A stretch of DNA of 26,441 nucleotides from Haplosporangium gracile (Eukaryota > Mortierellomycota > Mortierellomycetes > Mortierellales > Mortierellaceae), in the NCBI GenBank assembly GCA_015499985.1, contig JAAAUF010000454.1, positions 6,385 through 32,825 of the forward strand. Direction: 5' to 3'. The notes under the pieces were generated by a model. The model was given only the letters and a program-made list of their open reading frames with translations, had not been told where the DNA came from and did not search any database. Of this stretch, positions 1 to 14,888 are shown one piece after another (positions within the stretch are counted from its first letter, which is position 1; each line of letters opens with the position of its first letter). The position numbers and the translations under genes are program-made.

Positions 1-206
1 TTTTTTTTTTTTTTTTTTTTTGGTGTTCGTGTTCATTCTCTCTTCCCTCTTTACCCCTTTTTTGGATCACTTTTCGGTTTATTTTTTTTTCTACCTGCCC
101 TCTCCCACGGAGCTCTTTACTTAATATGTCTTGTTCTCGGCCCTACATTTCGGCTCAATTGGCGGGTTTAATTGCTGGTGTCTGGCGATGTCGGCATATT
201 TGTCAC

Positions 207-212
207 TATAAA
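207..212 (+). promoter_or_regulatory. TATA-like box (TATAAA)
   Basis: TATAAA preceded by CAC lies at the start of a long leader-like region on the same strand as the forkhead gene. If used, transcription would start near 235-245 and the leader would exceed 2 kb before splicing. This rests on motif and position only. Confidence 0.3.
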
Positions 213-451
213 GCCCTGATCTCTCCCAGCATCTATGCGACCTTACTTTTGCAAGTGTACTTCTTGTTGCGGTGAGATGATTATCTCAGCAAAATAATTG
301 CGAGGATTGCTTGTGGATGGATGTTGATCGTGCATTTTTGTTTAATACGCCTGATCCTCGCTGTGAACTTGTTGGCTTTGTAGGAGAAATGTTTATTTGT
401 TTCGGTGCATTCAGTTGTTATTCAGAGGGCATCTGAAAAAAAGGCGTGGAT

Positions 452-2427
452 GTAAGTTGTGTGTTGCTGCAGGTTGTCTCATCTCACAGTGCCCCCTCCA
501 TCGACATCAAGAAAAGGATGAAAAAAAAAGAAGCAACCCCTGAACATGACTGATGTTTCCATGCGCCCCTTTCCCATTTGATTTTTCATTTTTTTCTTCC
601 TTTTTTGTCCCCTTCCCTGCTTTGTACCTTCCAGCTTTCCTTCAATTCCTACTTTTCTTTTGTCTATTCTTCCTCCTTTTTTTGTCCATGTTGTGTATCA
701 TCGCATCGATCGATGGGTCAGAACGCGTCTTCTCTTCTCTCCGAGACAGATACGAGACGATACGAGACAGGGACAGGGGAAGAAGCAAAAAAAAGACTAA
801 GGAGCACCAACAAGGGCTTGGGTCTGAACAGAATTTTCCCTTTTTTTCTCCTTTCAGATGCAGAAGGATCAATTGAAAAAGTAGAGTCCTCAGTGTTTTT
901 TTACTCTTTATTGTATCCGCGTTCGTATTCATTCTTTGATCTTTGGCCTACTTCCGCGTTTTATGATCCCCTCTTTCCCTCTCACTCCTTCCCTCTCTCT
1001 CTCTTCCTTTTTCTCTGCCAAACTCGTGCTTCATCTTGTTTCCAAAAGGTGCTGTTGTTGCTAGTACTGTATATATGGCCCGTGTGAGTGAGAGCGAGAG
1101 CGAAGAACGAAAGAGAAAAGAGGAGAACAGCAAGGAATTAGAGGATAGGATGTGTGGGCAAGTTGGCAATTGACTGGTGACTATTGTAAAAAAGTTCACG
1201 CTTTGGGACCGCATCTTGTTATTTGTTTGTTTTTTTATTGTTGTTGTTTGGTGCTCATTTGTCAATTTCCACGGACGAGCGAGCGAAGGAACGAACAATC
1301 GACCTTTCCCACTCACTGCCCCCCTCTCTTGAGAGAGCGAAAGAGCAATGAAACCCCAGAGGAAGGATAGAGGATTGTTACCATCTGTAAAATCTATCGG
1401 GGAGTGTCCATTGAATCTAGCTTTAATGATCGGGAACAAGCCAAAATGGATGGGCAATAATGAAAAGCACGGCGGGCTGCTGCTGTTGTTGAGGCGCGAC
1501 TAATGCATGGATAATTGTATCTATAAGCGAATGAATAATAATAACATGAGCGATGTACCCATTTGAGTGTATGTACGGCATTATTATTTATCTTTTTTTT
1601 TTTCTTCCATTCTTGCCTCGTTCATATTCTCCTTTATCCCTTCTGTCATTTTAATGGCCTCGTCGTCTCTCTTTCTTCCTTTCTTTCTTTATATCTCCTC
1701 TTTCATGGCTTGCCTTTCGCTGGCCACTCTTCTTCAACATTCTCAATAATCGTACTCAATCGCCCTCTTTTTGCCATAACTTCGCCACTTTCGGACGAAT
1801 TTTTAAAAACCGTCGTAAAAAAAAAAAAAAAAAGTGTTAGCAGGACTAGAGGCAGTAGACAAAAACCTCGTTGTGCTCTCTGCTCATTTTTTCTGCTGCT
1901 GTTGTTGTTGTTGTTGTTGTTTTTGTTGTTGGTTGCCTTCATGTCGTTGCTGGTTTTTTCTTTCCTTTTCCACTCTTCTTCTTCTTGTCTCTTTCTTTCT
2001 CTTTTCTCTTTTCTTTTCTTTTCTCTCTTCTCTTTTCTTTTCCCTTTTCTCTTTCTCCTTGCTCGCTCCTGTTCCCTTGCCTCTCGTTCCTTCCTTCGCC
2101 TCCCTCTTCTTCCTTCTTTCGTCCGTGTTTTCAATTTTTTTGTACTTGTCGCGCTTCGTTTTGTTTATTTTCACTTACTTCGTTATTTCTCCGCCTTTTT
2201 GTTTTTGTTCTCTCCTTGCCACTGACTCCCACTCTCACTCTCGAACCCTCTTTGGGTGCTCACCAAGCAGCCCTTCCTTTCCTTCTACCTTGAAGTAATC
2301 GCTCAAGCAACAATCCATCGCATCCCACACTTGTCTTTCCCCCAGACTCTCACTCTCACTCTCGCTCTCTTTACTCCTGACGACTGGCAACTTACCCTAA
2401 TCTTTTGCCTTTCCTTCCCTTTTTCAG
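452..2427 (+). other. Possible 5'-UTR intron (or introns) of the forkhead gene
   Basis: The donor GTAAGT at 452 and the acceptor ending in TTTTTCAG at 2427 are the two best-looking splice signals in the leader. An intron of almost 2 kb would be far longer than the others here, so several smaller introns are equally possible; another CAG acceptor after a pyrimidine tract ends at about 857. The acceptor at 2427 is more certain than the donor. Confidence 0.25.
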
Positions 2428-2457
2428 GGTGCACGTCAATATACCCTATCCCACTTT

Positions 2458-5871
<3,414 letters not shown>

Positions 5872-6888
5872 GCAAGCGAACCCTGAAGATATTTACGAGA
5901 CCCCAAGATGTAGTTTTGTCTGGACGGATGGAGGGGTGAGCAAACCCTGGAGAGACCAAGCACACACGCACACACGTACACACACATTCACTACAAAAAA
6001 GAACGCGCAAAAAAGTTGGACGAGAAGAGAGAGAGAGAGCGCTGCGTTGAACGATATTTGAACGACGAATGAAACGACCTAGCAATGATAAAAAGATTAT
6101 GAAAACTGCGCTAAAAACATGTTGCCAAAGTGATGTTATTCTGGAGTGGTTTGCATATGTGTGAGGGGGATGAAGTTGTGCGGCGTGATTCAATTGCTAT
6201 GGTGTGGATGGTGAATGGAAGAGAGTTTTGTCCGCACTGCCGAAGGGAGCTAAAGGAGAAAAGGAGAAAGGAGAACAGAACGCCATTGATATGCAAGCAC
6301 TGTCGACCGACTCGAAATTAAAAAAGGTCTGTGGGATTGCTCGATTAACCTTTGTTAATGAAAGGTCCTTGTCCTCCATAATTGGCACCAATTTATTTGT
6401 TCGTTGTCCTCCACAATGCCATCAGCCCTTTCTCTGGCTCTCTCTTTCTTTACACTCACTCACACCCTAACACACTTTCTTTCACACTCATCTTTGTCTG
6501 CATCTGTTTCTTACTTTTCCTTTCCTTCCCATTGCCTTGTTTGCAATCACTTCTATCTACCTTTGCCCTTTGCAACTACTATCACTATTTATTACGCCCC
6601 TTTAACCCAACTGCACTTTCTTCATTCATTGACTCACTCCTACATCTCATACCCTCGCTGCGGAACAATTTGATTACGACCTGGACTTGATTCATTAACG
6701 GACAGGACGACAACAGACAAGCCCATTCCAACTAGGCCTACACATTCCCACAACACACCTACCACACTCTTCTCTCGCTCTCTTTCCCTCCCTCTCCCAT
6801 CTCATCGCCCCTTCATCTCATAACAACAACAACAAACACTCAACACTCCAGCAACATCTACTACGAAAAACAACAACAGCTTCAAACC
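5872..6888. other. Intergenic region: forkhead 3' flank and IRE1 leader
   Basis: After the forkhead stop there is an AC-rich microsatellite (about 5959-5987) and a GA run (about 6029-6040). From about 6405 to 6880 the plus strand becomes C/T- and CA-rich and then shifts to CAACAA-type sequence just before the IRE1 ATG, as expected of a fungal 5' leader. I see no clear TATA box and no additional gene. Confidence 0.55.
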
Positions 6889-9800
6889 ATGCGGCTCAAG
6901 GACTCGTCCAAGTACTTGTGCTTGAGCATCCTGCTCTACAGGATATCGCTTCTCGCCTTTCTTCTCGCCTCCCTCTCCACCTTCTCCGAGGCCTCGCCTC
7001 GAATGATCGTCTCTTCATCCGATATTCGTCATCTTCCCTCACTTAACGACCACCGGGCTGCTCCTCCACCACCAGTCCATATTCCCCCACCACCACCATC
7101 TAACTCTGGAGGAGGAGGAAACGCTGGTGATACCAGACGCAAGCCTATTATTATCTCCTCCCCCAATGGTGGTGCCCATCACCACAAACATACTGGCGGT
7201 GGTAGTTCTTTGGAGATCGATTTGTTGGGCAACAGGAACTTCAACAACAATCGACCACCACCACCTGCACCCGCCAAAGGAAACCCGGTGCCCAAGTCTC
7301 ACCATCAAAAGCGAGCGCCTATCCCTTTCGCCGAGTACCGTTTGACGCCCCTAGCTCTCCTGACGACCGTTGATGGCGATTTGCATTGTATCGATACCAA
7401 GAACGGCGAGGTTGTCTGGACTCGGTCGCCCAAGGGCGTCGGTGCGGTGGTGTCGAGTATTGTCACAAAGGATATGAATCGAGAATCGTCCATGGCTGGC
7501 GCCGCAGGTAGCACGACTCCTCTCGGGCCAGGAACGGATGTTGGCCATGAGATCCCTGGAGGCCGTATTGGAATTAACGGCGAGTCGAGTGGTCCCTTGG
7601 CCGGCGACAACAGCGGCGCAAGCGGCGCGGCAGGTGGTGCAGGCGGAGCCGGTGGTCCAAAGTACAACAAGGATGACTGGACGTTTATTGTTGAACCTTC
7701 CGAGAAACCAAGCCTGTATGTCCATACGAAAGCCTCAGGTCTCCAGGTAAGAGAGAGAAAATTACTTCGCTCGGCTGTAGATGATCAATTTGGGTTCATT
7801 GGATAGGATGGACATTAGACACAAAGGAAGACGGAGTGAAAAGCCAGGAGTGACCAATTGGATGATTTGAAAAGCGGATTTTTTTTTTTATAATGATCTG
7901 GGGTCTTTGAACGCTAAGAACTTAGGACTTAGGACCCAGGATCGCTTAACAAAAGGCTGTCTGTTTTCGGAAGTCAATTGGGATGGGCGACCCAGCGGGA
8001 AAATGGAGAACATAGGGACGACCTTCCAAAAATGAACAGGGAGAATACCTTTTTATTTTTTTAGTTTAATTTACATTTACATGAGGAACTCCACATTGTG
8101 GCTCCACGTTGCAACAAAAAAAATATCTTTTAGTGTGGCGGTGGTGCGGGCGTTTTTGTTTGTGCTTGTTATTACAATGCAATTAGTGACAGAGACAACA
8201 CACTCACAATGCATTTACAGCAGGACTGAACCCTAATGGCATATCATTTTTCCAATTTATTTCTTGTGTTTGTTGGTGGTGTTTCTTCTATTTCTGCAGC
8301 GTGTAGGGTCACTGATGAATCTTGTGACAAAGGCTCAGATCCTCTCGGACGGGATGAGGATTACTGGAAGTCGTAAGACAAGTCTACTAGAACTCGACAT
8401 TTCTACAGGAGAGGAAGTCAACGCCTTCATGGCCGAAAGTGGGTGCACGGCCCCAGAAGGGATTAAAGGATCAGAGCGTACTGTCGTGCTGGAGCAAGCA
8501 GGTAAACACGCAAGCAAACCTCCTCGGAGGACTATCAAACGACTGCAGTGTGACCCAGATGGCGTGTTTTATAGAAAGACGCAATCAACTAAACGTATCT
8601 CTCTATTTGTAATGAAATATTAGAATACACGCTCTTGATTTTAGACCCCCTTTCTGGCATGAAGTGGGAAATCTCGTACAGAGAGCTCAACCCAACGTCC
8701 AACGAACGCACGGATTTGGAGCGGAAGGACCCAAGGATTGTCATTGGAAGCAACAAGGAGGGCGTCGTCGCGTTGCTGAACCAAGCTGTTGGAGTGGTTG
8801 GCTGGAGGATACCACTAAAATCACCAACGACAGCTGTCTTTGACGTCTACATGAGCACTCGAACCAAAGGAATTTCTCTTGCTCGCCAACCAACGGAACT
8901 TGGACAGCGCTCGTTCGACGCTCATATCGGCATGTACGAGGACCAGCTCTATGTCCTTTCTCAGAGCAACTACCCTCTATTGCAGAAGGATGACCTGACT
9001 TCGGGAACCTTGCCTCGTCTGACAATTGGAGGTTCTGGCGACGACAGTGATGGAGACGAGTCAGAAAACGATACCATTGATGACAAGTGTAAACCCGGGA
9101 CGTCACAGTACCAACGTTGCCTCGTTGGCAAATACACAATTGTGCGGCAACTGCCGCCGGGTGGACAACCTACACTGGATGCACCAATACTTGAGGGCCC
9201 GACGGATGACTTGTTTCCAAAGGAACGCAAGATCTCGACAATGACGACGGTGGTGGGCTGGGCTGTCATCTTGGTCGGCATCCTCACCGCGATTATGTAT
9301 GCCAAGGGCACCCAGTACTTAACCAAGCCGGTCGACACATTCCTGGAGGAACATAATGTATCGTTCAGGGTTGATAATGTGGCCAGAGCTGTGACCAACG
9401 GCATGGTGGCGGTGAACTCGGCAGCCTATGCTGCTGGGTCTGCATTGGGCATCACTTCTGGACATGTTGGCGGAAGACCTTCCCAGGATGTCTTACCTGA
9501 ATACAATGGCAAATCAGCTTTTAACATGACCCAGCCTTCAGTGGAACGACTTGCGGATGGACTTGTAATTCAGGATCGAGCGCTGGACGAGAAACCAGAG
9601 AAGGGTGGTAAGAAGGGACCTCGCAACAACAAGGGACCCGATCAGGATGCCGCGGATGGCAAAACCAAGGATGCCAACGGCGCCGCTGGTGGTGGTGGTG
9701 GTGGTGGACGCAAAAAGAAGAGAGGTGGAGGAGGCAAAAAGGCGGCAGCGGCAGCTGCAGCCGCAGCTGTAGCGGTAACTGCAACTACACCAGGAACCAA

Positions 9801-11723
9801 GGGCGAAGGAGCGAATATGGCCGATGCAGCAACAACCACGGATGCCGCCAAATCAATAACTCTGAACGCGGAAAAGATGGACGAGTCAAACTCGGGACCA
9901 TTGTCGACATCAACGGCCGGAAGTACAACAGCAGTGGAGAGTTCGCAGGAGTTGAGTCCAGTCGGCCTCACCAATTTGACGCGGTCCCCTCGCGTCACAT
10001 CCACACCCCTGTTGAAGTCGATCTCTGTCACGGATACGATTTTAGGATATGGAAGCCATGGAACAGTGGTGTACAAGGGACAGTATGATGGACGGGCTGT
10101 CGCTGTGAAACGGCTGTTGATCGACTTTTATGACGTTGCATTTCATGAAGTCCGGCTCCTCCAGGAGAGTGACGACCACCCGAATGTTGTGCGATACTTC
10201 CGAAGTGTAAGGAGTTTAGGTTGTTGCTGCGCGAAACGATTTCGTCAATATTTTTTTCCTCAGCGCTAATCCTCTTATGGCCTTGTGACAAATAGGAACA
10301 ATGCGATCGGTTCTTGTATATTGCGCTGGAGCTGTGCTCGGCAGCGTTGGACGACATTATCGAGCGTGGTCACATGCAGCCGTTCCGGGACCTGTCGGCG
10401 ACCTTGGAGCCCCAAAAGGTCCTCTACCAGATCATCTCTGGTGTTCACCACCTCCACAGCCTCAAAATTGTTCATCGGGATATCAAGCCCCAGAATATTT
10501 TGATCGGCGAGCCCAGGCAACGACCTAAGTCCTCCAAGACCAGTGGCTCCTCATCCTTCTCAAGTACAGGAATCATCACCACACCTCCACCGCCCAAACC
10601 ATCTCTTGGATCCAGCGGGATGATCACGAGTGTAGTCCGGGCGAATGCTTCGCCGGCGGTCGAGATGTATCCTGGCAGGGTATTGATCTCAGACTTTGGA
10701 CTGTGCAGGAAGCTTGAGAATGACCAGTCAAGTTTCCATAACACGACAATGCATGGAGGTCGGGGCGCTGGAGGTGGAGGAACGATTGGATGGAGAGCGC
10801 CCGAATGCTTCTCAGGTGCAGAACAGCAGGACGCGGACGATTCTCATTCCTCGTCGAGCCTAGGCGCGGGCGTCGGAGGCGGAAACGGAAATGGCAATGG
10901 TAATGCGAACATCGGTCGAGCCAACAGGATGACGAGGGCGATTGACATCTTCTCGGCAGGCTGTGTGTTTTATTATGTCCTAACGAATGGCGACCACCCA
11001 TTTGGAGACCGATACTCTCGAGAGCGGAATATCTTGATGAACCAACCGGACCTGAGCGGACTGGATTCGATGGGTCAGGAGGGCGTTGAGGCCAAGGATC
11101 TGATCTCGAAGATGATTGCCCACAACCCTGCGGACCGGCCGGACGCATTCATGGTGATGCATCACCCCTTCTTTTGGTCGGCCAACAAGCGGTTGATGTT
11201 TATGCAGGATTGCTCAGATCGGTTTGAGATTGAGGATCGTGGGGATGCTGCGGCTGCGGCCGCGGCTGCTGGATTCGAGTATGTGAGTCCGCTGCTGACC
11301 AAGCTGGAACATAACGCGATGGATGTATTGGGGAAAGACTGGTATAAGGTGCTTGACCGGCATTTCATTGAAAATCTGGGCAAGTACCGCAAGTACCAGG
11401 GAAACAGTGTCCGCGATCTCTTGCGCGCCCTTCGCAACAAGGTACCTTCTTTTGACGCGTTGAGAGGATTGACTGTTGGTTGTCATTTTGCAGATTCAAA
11501 ACCCACTCACTCGTATTGTTTTCAATGCTTTGGCAAAAAATAGAAACACCATTACCAAGATCTGCCACCGCATGTGAAGCGGGCCCTGGGAGACCTGCCA
11601 CATGGGTTTTTGAACTATTTCACATCACGGTTCCCGAAACTCATGCTACATCTGTACTATATTGTTGCGGACGATCCCAGTTTAAGGAACGAGAGCATGT
11701 TCAAACATTATTTTGTAGACTGA
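6889..11723 (+). CDS. IRE1: IRE1 unfolded-protein-response sensor: kinase/endoribonuclease, 1315 aa, 5 exons
   Basis: Exons are 6889-7746, 8300-8501, 8645-10206, 10296-11441 and 11544-11723, all GT-AG and in phase. IRE1 senses unfolded protein in the ER lumen, autophosphorylates, and its RNase cleaves the HAC1/XBP1-type mRNA. Residues 1 to about 36 form a signal peptide. The luminal domain starts with a Pro/His/Gly-rich segment and then the PQQ-like strand [22 protein letters not shown] membrane span lies at about 555-575, followed by a low-complexity Gly/Lys/Ala linker. The kinase domain begins near 813: glycine loop [16 protein letters not shown] lysine 842, HRD 934-936, DFG 1007-1009, APE 1042-1044. 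The RNase (KEN) domain runs from about 1170 to the end. It keeps Tyr1241, the RNKKHH block at 1254-1259 and [13 protein letters not shown], matching the human catalytic Tyr892, Asn906, Lys907 and His910 by alignment. Two Ser/Gly-rich kinase inserts are unusual. The substrate mRNA gene is not in this window. Confidence 0.96.
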
Positions 11724-11950
11724 TCTTTTTTTTTTCTTGGATGATACCATTTGCCTTCCTCTGCATATTAAAATTAAAAAGTATTTTTTTTGTAAATGTT
11801 TTCTTTATGAAAAAAAAATAATAATAATAATGCGAAAATGCAAGGGGTTCTATGAAAAAGTGAATGGGAATGAGAATAGGGATTGTCTGCCTGCTTTTAT
11901 ACCTCAAGCAAAACAGCTACAAAAAGATGTTACATAAAAGAAAAGACAGC
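11724..11950. other. Convergent 3' gap between IRE1 and UTP18
   Basis: A 227-bp AT-rich spacer separates the two facing stop codons. It holds A/T runs and an AAT repeat (about 11817-11831) that could serve as cleavage/polyadenylation signals, but no canonical AATAAA is obvious. The two mRNAs may overlap at their 3' ends. Confidence 0.5.
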
Positions 11951-14219
11951 TTATGCGGAGGGATAGTGGTTGAGACGGTAGAGCAAGACTTTGCCCTTGT
12001 CATTTCCAACCGCAAAGTACCCACTCCTTGGGGAGAAGGCCAAGCACGTAACATACGACAAAGGAGTACCCTTAGTGGGCCAGTTGGGGAAGACCTTGAG
12101 GGAGGGGATATGAACGAGACGCAACTGGTCCTTGCGGGCTTTGGACGAGATGGCCAAGATCTGGGAGTCGTGGTTGAATCGCATGGTGTGGATTGAGGTC
12201 GTCAGGTTTCCAATGGCGCGCAAGGGCTTGGGTGTGCGGGTCTCTAGGCATGTCCTGTCGTACACATTCACCACTCCGGTCCTCGATCTATCGTGATATT
12301 ATTGATCATACAAGTGGGATGTTGTTAGTTCGCGTGGTTTTTACTCATCGTTTTGTGCGAGAAGAAAAAAGCAGTATGAAAAAAGCAAAAAAGAAACTTA
12401 CCCGACGGCAAAGAACTGGTCATTGGGTGAAACGGCAAGACACGTTGGCTTGAACCCGCCATCATCCATAAACCGATGCAGACATTTCCCGCTGCTAACT
12501 TGCCACTGATACACCTCAGCATCTCCACCAACGGAATACAAGTACTCCGAATCCGAAGACCAAGCAACCGCCCGAACATTTCCCGACATCTTCAAGTTCT
12601 TGGCCCAAAGACGCGTCTTGGTCGTGACCAAGATAATGTATCCATCTCTTCCAAGGAAGGCAATCCAGGTACCACAAGGTGAGAGGACAAACTTCTCCAG
12701 TGACTTCTCGTGACGACCATAGATCCCCTGGGACTTGTCGACTTTTCCAGCCTCAATGTCGTATGTATAAAAATACTTGCGACGTCCCGAGGCCACCACC
12801 GTGTTGTGCGCACTTCCCGATCCCGATCCTGAAGCCGGTGCAGGCGAGAAGGCAGCCTTATAGATCGGCATATCCTTATAGAACACACTCTGCATCAACT
12901 GATTCAGTTTGCCATCGACCTGGAAGAGCCTCAACGTCCTATCAAATCCAGCGGTCAACAGCATCTGCGAATTAGGATGGAACTCGACCGACTGGATCAC
13001 AGACTTGGAAGGTCCCATCTGATTAGCGTTCTTGACACGCGTGACAGTGATGGACTCTGAAGACAGAATACGAAGGCGATTGGATTTTTCGAGGAAGCCC
13101 TTGCTGGATGTGAGGAGAATACTGCTGTCTTCCTGTTCCTGTTCTTCGTCTGAGTAGTCGGATTCCGAGTCGATTGCTCCTGCGCGGCGGCGTTTCCGTG
13201 AGCCCTCGGGTTGTGCCCAGTTCGGGACCGGGTACACCTTCTCAAACCTGTCATTTGTACAATAAAAAGGGGAATCGAGTAAGTGGGTTGACCCTTTCGT
13301 CGCACTGTTCTGTCACACCTAGCAGTCCATGGACTAAAATGTCCTCGTCATAAAACGTACTGTCGTCGCAAACGCTGCTCATAATCGACACCATTGACAA
13401 CATCCTCGGCCTCCTGTTTACGGAGCTTCTTCAACCGGTTGGCGGACTTTAACGAGATCGACAGCGTCTTGTCGTCCTCGTCCACCCATGCTGGCTTTCC
13501 TCCATAGATCGCTAATATATTTAGAATCGTTCAATAAAGGACAGGTTAGTTTCTTTCCATTCCGTTTCTTCTTTTCTTTTCAAGTTCACTTTCTTTACAA
13601 AGACAGTGCACAGAAGTAAAGAAACTCTACCTGTGAGTCGAGAGACCTCCTCATCCTCAGAAGCGCCTTCCTCCTCAACATCACCGTCCTCACCCTCTCC
13701 AATCTCTTCATCCACAGGCTCTTCCTCATCTGCCATATCCTCCTCCTCATCCTCGTTAATCTCCTCCCTCATCACCGGTGTTGGACCAGCATCCATAAAG
13801 AACATATCTCCACCAGTCTCTCCCTCAAGCCCACCAACCTCCAAATCATAATCAAAATCATCCATCCCCTCCACATCACCACCGTCCTCCTCATCACTCG
13901 AAAGCTCATGTCCAATCCTCGAAAACGCCTCCCCAACAAGGTCAGCGTTATCTGCACCAAAGATCAAGTTCTCGAGCTCGACCTCCGTCTTCTCTTTGGG
14001 CTTTAGTTTCTCGGACTGCTCCTTGTTGTCGAATTTGGCGAACCCGCCGTGGCCACGGCGGGTTTGGGAGATGTGGGTGATGGGTGCAATATCGGCTTTG
14101 GCGCGGGCTTTGGCTACGGCTTTGACGGCCTTGTTGGCTGCTTTAGCCCCTCCTTGTCCTGCTGTTGCTGCTCCGCCCTGTCCTCCAGAGGTCTTGGACT
14201 TTTTGTGCTTTGGTGCCAT
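11951..14219 (-). CDS. UTP18: UTP18, WD40 subunit of the U3 snoRNP / small-subunit processome, 640 aa, 4 exons
   Basis: Exons, in transcription order, are 14219-13631, 13511-13361, 13247-12402 and 12287-11951. All three introns (119, 113 and 114 bp) are GT-AG with matching phases. UTP18 is a nucleolar protein of the UTP-B subcomplex needed for early 18S pre-rRNA processing. The N-terminus is Lys-rich (MAPKHKKSK), followed by ELENLIFGAD, a very acidic stretch at about 107-192, then PAWVDEDD, NRLKKLRKQEAEDVV and FEKVYPVPNWA, all characteristic of the family. From about residue 328 the WD repeats begin (SVEFHPNSQMLLTAGFDRTL), ending with VGNDKGKVLLYRLNHY. The length is somewhat above yeast and human UTP18, mainly from the N-terminal and acidic part. 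The start ATG is the only sensible one, with GCC-type context (ACC ATG GCA). The upstream region up to 14888 holds the promoter. Confidence 0.95.
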
Positions 14220-14888
14220 GGTATTATTTGTTGTTATTGTTGTCGTTCCTTATGTGTCAATTGATAGGGAAATAAAAAAGGTAAAGTTGATGAAAATGGG
14301 GAAAGACAGGTAAGGTGAGGTGGGCGAATGAGAGGTGTCTCGAATGGGGGTAAATGGACAACGCTAAAGACACAAGGCTCTGTATGCTTCAGGGATAATA
14401 AAAGAGAAGGCACACAAAAAGAAAAAAAAAAGAAAATGTAAACATTCAAAAGGGAGCCAAGCCACAACGATCATTAAAATTCATTTCATTTGGGAAATTC
14501 CTTTTTTGGAATCAAAAGTCATTAGAATGATGCTATCGGGCAATAGAAAAAACTACCATGGCCAGCACGGCAGCTGAAAACGGGGTATGTGTATGTGCAT
14601 GTATATAAACAACAACAGAACTGAGTCTCCTCCTGTCCAGCAGTAAAAAGACTCAATTCAACATCACTGCTGTTGCTTTTCGTTCAGTCGTCCAAAGAGT
14701 GTATATAAAAGTCTCGCTCTACTCTTCTCGAGATTCGGTCCTGGAGAGCAAAGTATCTACGCCCATGGATTGAGAAGGGTAAATTCATGTGGCAAGGGCT
14801 GTATTCATGTTAGGCACGCTTCTTCAAGAAGTATAAACCAAATGAAATTCATGCTATACATCTTCTTTCAAAAAAGATGCATCGGCAC
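14220..14888. other. Intergenic region: UTP18 promoter and 3' flank of the Gln-rich gene
   Basis: This 669-bp stretch has no coding potential that I can support. It contains TATATAAA-type sequences at about 14599-14607 and 14701-14710. They read as TATA elements in both directions, so their role is unclear. A CT-rich segment on the minus strand lies just upstream of the UTP18 start, consistent with a 5' leader. Confidence 0.45.

Larger units (their letters stand above)
1..2457 (+). other. Gene-poor, pyrimidine-rich leader/promoter region of the forkhead gene
   Basis: No convincing coding region is visible on either strand. The window opens with a run of 21 T. From about 550 to 2450 the plus strand is dominated by C/T tracts, including TTC/TCT arrays near 1960-2060, a TTG array near 1900-1930 and A17 at 1817-1833. 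Long open frames here are only translations of these tracts. A good 5' splice donor (GTAAGT) sits at 452 and a strong acceptor (pyrimidine tract plus CAG) ends at 2427, thirty bases before the forkhead ATG. This suggests one or more introns in the 5' untranslated region. The frame is open from 2428 into the ATG at 2458, so an additional upstream coding exon cannot be excluded. Confidence 0.5.

Noticed and set aside
235..297. Small Cys-rich open frame (MRPYFCKCTSCCGEM...)
   Set aside because: It is 20 codons long and begins at or before the likely transcription start. The Cys spacing is not a known finger. If spliced at 272 it would not be in frame with the forkhead protein.
715..1087. Open frame starting MGQNASSLL, resembling an N-myristoylation signal
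   Set aside because: The resemblance covers only a few residues. The rest reads through repetitive leader sequence with no homology I recognise and no splice path to the forkhead exon.
1703..2134. 143-codon minus-strand open frame rich in Lys/Arg/Glu and poly-Asn
   Set aside because: It is the antisense of the same pyrimidine tract; the charged composition comes only from AAG/GAG repeats.
1563..2225. 220-codon plus-strand open frame with long Phe/Leu/Ser runs
   Set aside because: It is a direct translation of CT-rich simple sequence, with no domain and no sensible amino-acid balance. It lies in the forkhead leader.
14599..14710. TATATAAA elements as plus-strand promoters
   Set aside because: No plus-strand gene follows; the next 3 kb encode the Gln-rich gene on the minus strand. 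The elements are nearly palindromic and AT-rich by chance or serve UTP18 weakly.
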